DNA from: Piscinibacter gummiphilus | GTDB taxonomy: Bacteria > Pseudomonadota > Gammaproteobacteria > Burkholderiales > Burkholderiaceae_C | Assembly: GCF_002116905.1 (NCBI RefSeq) | Contig: NZ_CP015118.1 | Location: forward strand, 4,340,001-4,404,000 | Length of the DNA: 64,000 nucleotides | Direction: 5' to 3' | Notes under the pieces: generated by a model | What the model was told of the DNA's origin: nothing | Database searches by the model: none | Seen by the model: only the letters and a program-made list of their open reading frames with translations | In this document: positions 37,023 through 44,816 of the stretch, piece by piece | Numbering within the stretch: position 1 is the first letter of the stretch | How the letters are laid out: every line of letters starts with the position of its first letter | Program-made: the position numbers and the translations under genes

Positions 37023-38636
37023 TTAGGCGCTGGCGCCCCGGCTTGCAAGGTCGCCGTCTCTATGGATAACCCCGCCTCGGTTCGAAGGTTTCATCACGGC
37101 GTCGAACAGATGCGCTACACGCGCCTCCACGTCCGCGTCCATCGCGATGGTGCGCCCCCATTCGCGCGCCGTCTCGCCCGGCCACTTGTTCGTGGCGTCC
37201 AGCCCCATCTTGCCGCCGAGGCCGCTCACTGGTGACGCGAAGTCCAGGTAGTCGATGGGCGTGTGCTCCACCAGCGTGGTGTCGCGCACCGGGTCCATGC
37301 GGGTGGTGATCGCCCAGATCACCTCCTGCCAGCTGCGGATGTCCACGTCGTCGTCCGTCACCACGATGAACTTCGTGTACATGAACTGGCGCAGGAAGCT
37401 CCACACGCCGAACATCAGGCGCTTCGCATGGCCGGGGTAGCTCTTGCGGATGCTGATGATCGCCATCCGGTAGCTGCAGCCCTCGGGCGGCAGGTAGAAG
37501 TCGGTGATCTCGGGAAACTGCTTCTGCAGGATGGGCACGAACACCTCGTTCAGCGCCACGCCCAGCACGGCGGGTTCGTCCGGCGGCTTGCCCGTGTAGG
37601 TGGAGTGGTAGATGGGGTCGTGCCGGCGCGTGAGGCGCGTGACCTCGAACACCGGGAACCAGTCCTGCTCGTTGTAGTAGCCGGTGTGGTCGCCGAACGG
37701 GCCCTCCAGGGCGTGCAGGTAGCCGCCGATCTCCTTCATCGGCACGCCGCGTTCGCTCACGCCGGTCCAGCCCGGCTCGGCCGGGGGAATGTGCCCCTCG
37801 AGCACGATCTCGGCCGAAGCCGGGGCCTGCAGCATCGTGCCGGCCTCGCCCACGCCGGTGTCGACCACCTCGGTGCGTCCGCCGCGCAGCAGGCCGGCGA
37901 ACTGGTATTCGGAGAGCGTGTCGGGCACCGGGGTCACGGCACCGAGGATGGTGGCCGGGTCCGCCCCGAGCGCCACGGCGATGGGGAACGGCTGCCCCGG
38001 GTTCACGCGGGCGAAGTCGCGGAAGTCGAGCGCGCCGCCCCGGTGGGCGAGCCAGCGCATGATCACCTGGCGGCGGCCGATCACCTGCTGGCGGTAGATG
38101 CCGAGGTTCTGGCGGCGCCGGGGGTTCGCGACCGACTGCGGACCGCGCGTGATCACCAGGCCCCACGTGATCAGGGGGCCCGCATCGCCCGGCCAGCACG
38201 TCTGCACCGGCAGTTCGTCCAGGTCCACCTCGCTGCCCTGGAGCACCTCCTCCTGGCACGGCGCCTTGCGCACGGAGGCGGGCTTCATGTCCCACAGCGC
38301 CTTGGCCATCTGCAGCAGGCGGCCGGTGTCCTTCAGGCCGCGCGGCGGTTCGGGTTCCTTGAGGCTCGCGAGCACCCGGCCCACGTCCCGGAGTTCCGTC
38401 AGGTCCTTGGCGCCCATGCCCCGGGCCACCCGCCCTGTCGTTCCGAACAGGTTCGTCAAGGCCGAAATTTTGTAACCCGTCGGGTTCTGGAACCAGAGCG
38501 CCGGGCCCCCGGCCCGCAACACCTTGTCACTGACCGCTGTCATTTCAAGCCGCGTGGATACAGGGTCCGCAATCCGACGAAGTTCGCCGTCCCGCTCCAG
38601 ACCCGCCATGAAGTCACGCAAATCGCGGTATTTCAT
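37023..38636 (-). CDS. ubiD: UbiD, prenylated-FMN 3-polyprenyl-4-hydroxybenzoate decarboxylase
   Basis: A 537-residue UbiD-family decarboxylase in ubiquinone synthesis. The MKYRDLRDFM start, the LPVQTCWPGDAGPLITWG block and the DHTGYYN and YLPPEGCSYRMAI segments are family hallmarks. It needs prenyl-FMN from UbiX, which is not in this window. The C-terminus is about 40 residues longer than E. coli UbiD (497). It is divergent from the lytic transglycosylase, with a 275-base gap between the starts. Confidence 0.96.
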   Translation of the reverse strand: MKYRDLRDFMAGLERDGELRRIADPVSTRLEMTAVSDKVLRAGGPALWFQNPTGYKISALTNLFGTTGRVARGMGAKDLTELRDVGRVLASLKEPEPPRGLKDTGRLLQMAKALWDMKPASVRKAPCQEEVLQGSEVDLDELPVQTCWPGDAGPLITWGLVITRGPQSVANPRRRQNLGIYRQQVIGRRQVIMRWLAHRGGALDFRDFARVNPGQPFPIAVALGADPATILGAVTPVPDTLSEYQFAGLLRGGRTEVVDTGVGEAGTMLQAPASAEIVLEGHIPPAEPGWTGVSERGVPMKEIGGYLHALEGPFGDHTGYYNEQDWFPVFEVTRLTRRHDPIYHSTYTGKPPDEPAVLGVALNEVFVPILQKQFPEITDFYLPPEGCSYRMAIISIRKSYPGHAKRLMFGVWSFLRQFMYTKFIVVTDDDVDIRSWQEVIWAITTRMDPVRDTTLVEHTPIDYLDFASPVSGLGGKMGLDATNKWPGETAREWGRTIAMDADVEARVAHLFDAVMKPSNRGGVIHRDGDLASRGASA

Positions 38637-38669
38637 GCTTTTGAGTTATGAGAGATGGTTTTCATATTC

Positions 38670-38699
38670 TTGACTCATTAGAAATCGTCTTCCTAGAAT
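38670..38699 (+). promoter_or_regulatory. Sigma-70-type promoter of the lytic transglycosylase gene
   Basis: TTGACT (38670-38675) and TAGAAT (38694-38699) are spaced by 18 bp. The predicted transcript starts near 38706 and has a leader of about 200 bases. This is the best housekeeping promoter match seen in the window. Confidence 0.75.
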
Positions 38700-38911
38700 C
38701 CGCGCACTCTGACACAGATCAGGGATTACCCGTGCCCCAGTTCGTTGACGTGAACGAGGGGCACTCACTGAGAAGAAGCCGCATTGGCGCGGGGTCCGGC
38801 ACCGTTCGGACCGAGCCCGGGGCGATGCGGCAGATTATCGCTGTCCCCCTTGCGCGAGGGGTCCCTACCTGGGGCCATGCGCGGGATGATGGCGATGAGG
38901 ACAGGAGTGAC

Positions 38912-39838
38912 ATGAAGACCATTCGTCAACGAACCGCCCCCGTCATGGGTGCGGCTCAATCCGTCGCACGGGGCACCCAGGTGTTCCTGCGCGACGTGGG
39001 CCACGGCCTGCTGGAAGTCAGCCACAACACCTTCGCGCTCGTCGGCTTCGCCCTGGTGGCGCTGCTGGTGTTCGCCGCCGGACGCGCCGACCTGCGCGCC
39101 TCGTTCGAATCCCAGGCACTCGGCTGGCTGCAGGCCCGCCACGAGGCCCGCACCGAAGGCACCATCGAGGCGCTCGCCGCCTTCAACGAACCCGACGCCA
39201 TCCTGCGTGCCACCGCGGCCGACCTGAAGGACCTCACGAAGCAGCAGGCCGCCGTGGCGGTCTGGATCTCGCGCCGCTACAAGGTCGCGCCCGAACCCGT
39301 GAGCCGCCTCGTGAAGGAGGCCTGGACCGTCGGTGCGAAGACCAACCTCGAGCCCACGCTGATCCTGGCCATCATGGCCATCGAGTCGAGCTTCAACCCG
39401 TTCGCCCAGAGCCCGGTGGGCGCCCAGGGCCTGATGCAGGTCATGACCCGCGTCCACGACGACAAGTACGAACCGTTCGGCGGCAACCACGCCGCGTTCG
39501 ACCCGGTGACGAACCTGCGTGTCGGCGTGCGCGTGCTGAAGGAATGCATCGCCCGCGCCGGAAGCATCGAAGGCGGCCTGCGCTTCTACGTGGGCGCGGC
39601 CAACCTCGCCGACGACGGCGGCTACGCCTGGAAGGTGCTGGCCGAGCAGGCCCACCTGCGCGCCATCTCCGGTGGCGGCCACGTGCCGGTCAACGCCCCG
39701 CTGGGCTCGCCGCCGCCGGTCACGGCCGTGGCCAACGACCCGGTCGAGGCGCCCGCCGCCGAACCGGCCGCCGATGCCGTCGTGCGCACGAGCGCCTCGC
39801 ACGCCCCGGTGGGCGACAAGGTCGCCCTGCTGAACTGA
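38912..39838 (+). CDS. Membrane-anchored lytic transglycosylase (SLT domain)
   Basis: A 308-residue protein with one membrane segment (about residues 41-60) and a periplasmic soluble-lytic-transglycosylase domain. The catalytic Glu is E158 in IMAIESSFNPFAQSPVGAQG, followed by the GLMQVM motif. It cleaves peptidoglycan with formation of anhydromuropeptides. AGGAG at 38903-38907 supports the ATG at 38912. The C-terminus is Ala/Pro-rich low-complexity sequence. A strong promoter lies about 200 bases upstream, leaving an unusually long leader. Confidence 0.9.
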   Translation: MKTIRQRTAPVMGAAQSVARGTQVFLRDVGHGLLEVSHNTFALVGFALVALLVFAAGRADLRASFESQALGWLQARHEARTEGTIEALAAFNEPDAILRATAADLKDLTKQQAAVAVWISRRYKVAPEPVSRLVKEAWTVGAKTNLEPTLILAIMAIESSFNPFAQSPVGAQGLMQVMTRVHDDKYEPFGGNHAAFDPVTNLRVGVRVLKECIARAGSIEGGLRFYVGAANLADDGGYAWKVLAEQAHLRAISGGGHVPVNAPLGSPPPVTAVANDPVEAPAAEPAADAVVRTSASHAPVGDKVALLN

Positions 39839-39846
39839 CCCGCGGT

Positions 39847-39875
39847 TTGGCGCCAGGGGCGCCTCGCGGTACACT
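39847..39875 (+). promoter_or_regulatory. glyA promoter
   Basis: TTGGCG (39847-39852) and TACACT (39870-39875) are spaced by 17 bp. The predicted start near 39882 coincides with the 5' edge of the ZTP riboswitch, which supports both calls. Confidence 0.65.
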
Positions 39876-39879
39876 CCGT

Positions 39880-40006
39880 CACCTGCGCAACTGGCGATGG
39901 GGCGTCACGAACCGAGCGTTCGCGAGCCTGAGGTGGTGAACCACCGGGAAGCGCAGGCGGCAGGGGCAACAGCCCCCGTCGTTTCAGCCGTTCGCCTGGG
40001 CAGCCC
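39880..40006 (+). ncRNA. ZTP (pfl) riboswitch upstream of glyA
   Basis: The leader holds the conserved ZTP/ZMP aptamer parts: the CAACTGGCG...GGCGTCACGAACC first half, the GGTGGTGAACCACCGGGAAGCG hairpin joined here in two pieces (39932-39953), and the 3' pseudoknot strand CGCCTGGGCAGCC near 39993-40005. ZTP riboswitches sense ZTP/ZMP, which accumulates when 10-formyl-THF is short, and switch on one-carbon genes such as glyA. About 86 bases separate it from the glyA ATG. No poly-U terminator was found, so control may act on translation. Confidence 0.9.
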
Positions 40007-40092
40007 TGTGATCGTTTGCCAACGAGGTTCCACCGCGAACCCTTCGGCAGGTGTTCCACCCGGGACTTCTTTTCCAAGAGGACTGCCACACC

Positions 40093-41343
40093 ATGTTCGA
40101 CCGTTCCCAATCCACCATCGCTTCCGTCGATCCCGAACTCTGGGCCGTCATCCAGAACGAGAACCAGCGCCAGGAAGACCACATCGAGCTGATCGCGTCC
40201 GAGAACTACGCGTCGCCGGCCGTCATGGCCGCGCAGGGCACGCAGCTCACGAACAAGTACGCCGAGGGCTACCCCGGCAAGCGCTACTACGGTGGCTGCG
40301 AGTACGTGGACATCGCCGAACAGCTCGCCATCGACCGCCTGAAGCAGATCTACGGCGCCGGCTTCGCCAACGTGCAGCCGAACTCGGGCTCGCAGGCCAA
40401 CCAGGGCGTGTTCTTCGGCCTGCTGCAGCCGGGCGACACCATCATGGGCATGAGCCTCGCCGAAGGCGGCCACCTGACCCACGGCATGCAGCTCAACATG
40501 AGCGGCAAGTGGTTCAAGGTCGTCAGCTACGGCCTCGACGCCAACGAAGCCATCGACTACGACGCGATGGAACGCCTGGCCCACGAGCACAAGCCCAAGC
40601 TGATCATCGCCGGCGCCTCGGCCTACAGCCTGCGCATCGACTTCGAACGTTTCGCCAAGGTGGCCAAGGCCGTCGGCGCGTACTTCATGGTCGACATGGC
40701 CCACTACGCCGGCCTGATCGCCGCGGGCGTGTACCCGAACCCGGTGCCGTTCGCCGACGTCGTCACGTCCACCACGCACAAGAGCCTGCGCGGCCCGCGC
40801 GGTGGCGTCATCCTGACGAACAACGAAGACATCGCGAAGAAGATCAACAGCGCGATCTTCCCCGGCATCCAGGGCGGCCCGCTGATGCACGTCATCGCCG
40901 CGAAGGCCGTGGCCTTCAAGGAAGCCCTGTCGCCCGAGTTCAAGGCCTACCAGCAGCAGGTCGTGAAGAACGCCGCCGTGCTGGCCGAGACGCTGGTGCA
41001 GCGCGGCCTGCGGATCGTCAGCGGCCGCACGGAAAGCCACGTGATGCTGGTCGACCTGCGCCCGAAGAACCTGACGGGCAAGGAAGCCGAGGCCATCCTG
41101 GGCCTGGCCCACATGACCTGCAACAAGAACGGCATCCCGAACGACCCGCAGAAGCCGATGATCACCAGCGGCATCCGCCTGGGTTCGCCGGCGTTCACCA
41201 CGCGGGGCTTCAAGGAAGAACAGGCGCGGGCCACCGCCAACCTGATCGCCGACGTGCTCGACAACCCGCACGACGAAGCCAACCTGGCCGCCGTGCGCGC
41301 CAAGGTCGCGGCACTGACGCGCGACTTCCCGGTCTACCGCTGA
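40093..41343 (+). CDS. glyA: Serine hydroxymethyltransferase
   Basis: A 416-residue PLP enzyme that makes glycine and 5,10-methylene-THF from serine. The PLP Schiff-base Lys is K230 in TSTTHKSLRGPRGG, and ASENYASPAV and NKYAEGYPGKRYYGG are family hallmarks. The ATG at 40093 follows AAGAGG at 40076. Expression is probably controlled by the ZTP riboswitch in its leader. nrdR follows 58 bases downstream across a 14-bp hairpin. The glyA-nrdR order is conserved in betaproteobacteria. Confidence 0.98.
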   Translation: MFDRSQSTIASVDPELWAVIQNENQRQEDHIELIASENYASPAVMAAQGTQLTNKYAEGYPGKRYYGGCEYVDIAEQLAIDRLKQIYGAGFANVQPNSGSQANQGVFFGLLQPGDTIMGMSLAEGGHLTHGMQLNMSGKWFKVVSYGLDANEAIDYDAMERLAHEHKPKLIIAGASAYSLRIDFERFAKVAKAVGAYFMVDMAHYAGLIAAGVYPNPVPFADVVTSTTHKSLRGPRGGVILTNNEDIAKKINSAIFPGIQGGPLMHVIAAKAVAFKEALSPEFKAYQQQVVKNAAVLAETLVQRGLRIVSGRTESHVMLVDLRPKNLTGKEAEAILGLAHMTCNKNGIPNDPQKPMITSGIRLGSPAFTTRGFKEEQARATANLIADVLDNPHDEANLAAVRAKVAALTRDFPVYR

Positions 41344-41350
41344 CCTGTCC

Positions 41351-41382
41351 ACGACCGGCGCGCGTTCGCGCGCGCCGGTCGT
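41351..41382 (+). terminator. 14-bp perfect G/C hairpin between glyA and nrdR
   Basis: The arms at 41351-41364 and 41369-41382 pair perfectly around a TTCG tetraloop, giving a very stable stem. No T run follows, so full rho-independent termination is unlikely. It may attenuate read-through into nrdR or protect the glyA mRNA 3' end. Confidence 0.6.
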
Positions 41383-41401
41383 CCGCACCCGCCCCGCCAC
41401 G

Positions 41402-41845
41402 ATGCGTTGCCCCTTCTGCAGCCACGAGGAAACCCAGGTCGTCGAGACGCGCGAGTCCGACGAGGGCGACGTCGTGCGCCGACGCCGCCGGTGCCAGAGC
41501 TGCGACAAGCGCTTCACCACGTACGAACGCGCCGAGATCGCGATGCCCCACGTCGTCAAGAAGGACGGCACGCGGGCGGAGTTCGATCCCTCGAAGATCC
41601 GCGCCTCGATGAGCCTCGCGCTGCGCAAGCGGCCGGTGAGCGTCGAGCAGATCGACGCGGCGATGGAACGCATCCAGGACAAGCTGCTCAACAGCGGCAC
41701 GAAGGAAGTCCCGTCCACGCGCCTCGGCGAATACGTCATGCGCGAGCTCAAGCGCATCGACAAGGTCGCATACGTCCGCTTCGCCTCGGTCTACCGCAGC
41801 TTCGAGGACGTCGACGAGTTCAGGCAACTGATCCGCGACATCTGA
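41402..41845 (+). CDS. nrdR: Transcriptional repressor NrdR
   Basis: A 147-residue NrdR, the ATP/dATP-sensing repressor of ribonucleotide reductase genes. The zinc ribbon is C3-C6 (MRCPFC) and C31-C34 (RCQSCDKRF), and the ATP-cone fills residues about 49-139. Length and motifs are standard. No NrdR box was recognised in the window; nrd genes lie elsewhere. It is followed by the minor-pilin cluster after an 89-base gap. Confidence 0.97.
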   Translation: MRCPFCSHEETQVVETRESDEGDVVRRRRRCQSCDKRFTTYERAEIAMPHVVKKDGTRAEFDPSKIRASMSLALRKRPVSVEQIDAAMERIQDKLLNSGTKEVPSTRLGEYVMRELKRIDKVAYVRFASVYRSFEDVDEFRQLIRDI

Positions 41846-41934
41846 ACCTCGCCTCCGCACCCCCTGTGCACGTCACGGGTTAGGACCCGGCCGCCTCGGC
41901 CGGTGCATCGCGGGCGGTTCCTACAGTGGAGGGC

Positions 41935-42471
41935 ATGCCCTTCCACGCCCTCTCTCCGTCCCACCCGCGCGGCTTCACGCTCGTCGAGGCCCTCATGGTG
42001 CTGGCCCTGCTGGCGGTGCTTGCGCTGCTCGCAGGGCCGCCGCTGCAGTCCCTGGTCGACCGCTGGCGCCTCGACGCCGCCGCCACCGCCCTCGCCCACG
42101 ACCTGCAGTTCGCGCGCTCCGAAGCCGTGGTGCGCAACGAGCCGGTCCGCCTGTCCGTGCTGTCCGACGGGGCGCTCGGCACGTGCTACCTCGTGCACAC
42201 CGGCCCGGCCTCCGCGTGTTCATGCAGCGCCCGTTGCACGGGTGAAGCTTCGTGGCTGCGCCAGGTCGACCTGCCGGCCTCGCGGCGGCTCACGCTGCAG
42301 GCCCCGGCCACGTCGCTCCACTTCGACCCGCAGCTGGGCACCTGCACGCCCGCGGGCACCTTCCAGCTGAGCAGCCCGTCGGGCGCCGCGGTGAACCAGA
42401 TCGTCAGCGTCATGGGCCGCGTGCGCTCGTGTTCGCCGGGCGGCACGGTGGCGGGCCATGCGGCGTGCTGA
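41935..42471 (+). CDS. fimT: GspH/FimT-like type IV minor prepilin
   Basis: A 178-residue prepilin-like protein. The type III signal has the cleavage site G-FTLVEA followed by a hydrophobic helix (residues about 15-40), the GspH/FimT fold hallmark. It would be cleaved and methylated by PilD. The C-terminal domain has six Cys, including a CSCSARC cluster, which is unusual and suggests several disulfides. The ATG at 41935 is preferred; a GTG at 41926 is an alternative because GGAGG is only two bases from the ATG. Confidence 0.85.
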   Translation: MPFHALSPSHPRGFTLVEALMVLALLAVLALLAGPPLQSLVDRWRLDAAATALAHDLQFARSEAVVRNEPVRLSVLSDGALGTCYLVHTGPASACSCSARCTGEASWLRQVDLPASRRLTLQAPATSLHFDPQLGTCTPAGTFQLSSPSGAAVNQIVSVMGRVRSCSPGGTVAGHAAC

Positions 42472-42901
42472 CGTGCGGGCCCGCGGCTTCACGCTGGTCG
42501 AGGTCCTGGTGGTGCTGGTCATCGTCGCCGTGCTCGCGCTGTTCGCCTGGCCGGCCTTCCACACCCACTGGCTGCGGGCACGCCGCGTCGACGGGCATCT
42601 GGCGCTCATGCAGCTGCAGCAGCACCAGGCCCGCTGGCGCAGCGACCACCCCGGCTACGCCACCGCGGCCGAACTGGACGCGCCGGCCACGTCGCCCGAG
42701 GGCCACTACCGCCTGAGCGTGCTCGACCCGGACGCGGCCGGCTACCTGCTGCGGGCCGAGGCACAGGGCGGCCAGCGGGCCGACACGGGCTGTGCCGTGC
42801 TGGTGCTCCGCCTGGAACAGGCCCACACGTCCCTGCGGTCGCACACCGCGGCCGGGACGGAAAACCTCGAGCCCGCCAACCGCCGGTGCTGGAGCCGGTG
42901 A
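42458..42901 (+). CDS. PilE-like type IV prepilin
   Basis: A 147-residue prepilin. The processing site G-FTLVEV sits close to the N-terminus (RARGFTLVEVLVVLVIV), followed by the N-terminal pilin helix. A Cys pair in the C-terminal half could form the D-region disulfide. It overlaps the upstream FimT gene by 14 bases and shares one base with the downstream PilW gene (TGATG). Size and position fit a minor pilin of the PilE/PilA-like group; it is unlikely to be the major subunit because it sits in a minor-pilin operon. Confidence 0.83.
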   Translation: MRRADVRARGFTLVEVLVVLVIVAVLALFAWPAFHTHWLRARRVDGHLALMQLQQHQARWRSDHPGYATAAELDAPATSPEGHYRLSVLDPDAAGYLLRAEAQGGQRADTGCAVLVLRLEQAHTSLRSHTAAGTENLEPANRRCWSR

Positions 42902-43593
42902 TGTGGCGCCCTCCGCTCTCACGCCGGCACCAGCACGGCCTGTCCCTCGCCGAGCTGATGGTGGGCCTGGCCCTCGGCCTGTTCGTCGCCGCCGTCGCGC
43001 TGGCCGCCCTCGTCCAGCAGGCCCGGGACACCCGCCGCCTGCTCCTCGAAGACCGCCTCGACCAGGACCTCCACGCCACCGCCCACCTCATGGCCCGCCA
43101 TCTGCGCCGCGCCGGGTACTGGGCCCACGCGGCACGGGACGGCGTCTGGCGCCCCGGCGCCCCGGACCCGGCGGCCAATCCCCACGGCCTCACCGAGGGG
43201 TCACCCGACACGCTGCGGTTCACCTACTCGAGTCCCGGCCACCCGCCCGACGACGCCAACACCGTCGCCAGCCACGAGCAGTTCGGCTTCCGCCTGCGCC
43301 AGAACGTGCTCGACATCGAACTCGGCAACGGCCGCTGGCAGCCGCTCACCGACCCGTCGCGGCTGCACGTCACCGCACTGCACATCGCCCCCCGCGCGCA
43401 GGAGCGCCCGTTCGGCGCGGTGTGCCCCCGGCCGTGCCCCGGCGACGACCCCGCCTGCCCGCCCCGGGTCCGCACGCTGGGGTTCGACGTGGCCATCGAG
43501 GCCACGCTGCCCCAGCCCGGCTCGCCGGTGCGGCGCGCGGCCGGGCATGTCCGGCTTCGGAACGACCAGCGCGTGGGGGCCTGCCCGCCATGA
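42901..43593 (+). CDS. PilW-like type IV pilus assembly protein
   Basis: A 230-residue protein with the prepilin-type segment HGLSLAELMVGLALGLFVAA; processing would occur at G-LSLAE. PilW proteins help assemble and stabilise type IV pili as minor pilins. The start is set by the TGATG overlap with the upstream gene, and its end overlaps the PilX-like start (ATGA). The C-terminal half carries a CPRPCPGDDPACPP stretch that may form disulfides. Confidence 0.83.
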   Translation: MWRPPLSRRHQHGLSLAELMVGLALGLFVAAVALAALVQQARDTRRLLLEDRLDQDLHATAHLMARHLRRAGYWAHAARDGVWRPGAPDPAANPHGLTEGSPDTLRFTYSSPGHPPDDANTVASHEQFGFRLRQNVLDIELGNGRWQPLTDPSRLHVTALHIAPRAQERPFGAVCPRPCPGDDPACPPRVRTLGFDVAIEATLPQPGSPVRRAAGHVRLRNDQRVGACPP

Positions 43594-44816
43594 CCGCCGC
43601 GCGCATTCGCGGCGGTGCCGCACTCTCCGTCGTGCTCACGGTGGCCGGCGTGCTCCTGCTGCTGGCCGGTGTCGTGCACGGCCATCTGCTCACCAGCCGG
43701 CGCCTCGCGGCCAACCAGCAGCGCGCCGCCATCGCGGCCGAGGCCGCCGACGCCGGCATCGACTGGCTGCTCGGCCGGCTGAACGCGGGCACGCCGGTCG
43801 ACACCGCCTGCCGGCCCGAACCGGGCAGCACGGGCCCCACGTTCCGCGAGACGTTCGCGGGCGACCCCGGTGACGACGGTGCCTGGAGCCCGTCAGCCCA
43901 CTCCGCCGCCTGCGCGATCCGCGAGGCCGGGTGGACATGCCGCTGCACCACGTCCGGCGCCACACCTCCGCATGCCGCCCCGCCGCCCCACGCCGCGTTT
44001 TCGGTGCGGCTGGACACGGACACCCCGTCCGACGTGATGCGCCTCACCGCCACCGGCTGCAGCGGCTGGGCCTCCGACTGCGGCGGCCCCGAGGGTGCCG
44101 GGGCCGACGCGCGGGCCCATGCGGTCGTTTCGGTGGGCCACCTCCCGGCACTGGCCCACCCACCGGCCGCCGCGCTGACCGTCCACGGCCGCCTCGACCT
44201 GGGCGACGCGGCCTGGTCCGTCGCCGCCGGCGTCCGGCCCGGCACGCTGGCCGTGCGCACGGGCGGGGCCCTGAACGCCGGCCGCCTGGACGTCCAGGGC
44301 CCTCCGGGCGCGCCGCGGTCGTCGCTGCTGTCCGCGGCCGACCCGTCGCTGCAGGCCACCGCGCCTGCCGCGGCCTTCGCGCGCCAGTTCCACATGGACC
44401 CGGCCGGCTGGCGCGCCCTGCCCGCCGTGCGCGAGGTCCCGTGCAGCACCCCGTGCGACACGGCACTGCACACGATGCTCGGCCCCCGGGTGCACCACCC
44501 GATGCTGTGGCTCGCGGGCGGGCTGCACCTCGCGGCGCCCTCCACGCTCGGCACCCCGGAGCGCCCGGTGCTGCTGGTGGTCGACGGGCCCGTGCACCTC
44601 GCCGCCGAGGTGCACGTCCACGGGCTCGTGTGGGCCCGGTCGCCCCGATGGGACTCGCCCGGATCGGCCGAGATCACCGGCGCCGTCGTGGCCGAAGGTG
44701 ACCTCGCGGGCAGCGGCACCACGCGGGTCCGCCACGACCTGCCCACGCTGCAGGCCCTGCATCACCGCACCGGCACCTTCGTGCGGATCCCCGGCAGCTG
44801 GAGGGACTTCGAATGA
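43590..44816 (+). CDS. PilX-like type IV pilus assembly protein
   Basis: A 408-residue protein with an N-terminal membrane helix (about 12-33) without the classic G-F/M-TLxE signal, as is common for PilX/GspK-type minor pilins. It is longer than typical PilX (about 170-200), so a C-terminal passenger region is likely; that region holds repeated AALTVHGRLDLGD-like strands and several Cys. Coupled on both sides by ATGA overlaps. The PilX label rests mainly on operon position. Confidence 0.7.
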   Translation: MTAARIRGGAALSVVLTVAGVLLLLAGVVHGHLLTSRRLAANQQRAAIAAEAADAGIDWLLGRLNAGTPVDTACRPEPGSTGPTFRETFAGDPGDDGAWSPSAHSAACAIREAGWTCRCTTSGATPPHAAPPPHAAFSVRLDTDTPSDVMRLTATGCSGWASDCGGPEGAGADARAHAVVSVGHLPALAHPPAAALTVHGRLDLGDAAWSVAAGVRPGTLAVRTGGALNAGRLDVQGPPGAPRSSLLSAADPSLQATAPAAAFARQFHMDPAGWRALPAVREVPCSTPCDTALHTMLGPRVHHPMLWLAGGLHLAAPSTLGTPERPVLLVVDGPVHLAAEVHVHGLVWARSPRWDSPGSAEITGAVVAEGDLAGSGTTRVRHDLPTLQALHHRTGTFVRIPGSWRDFE

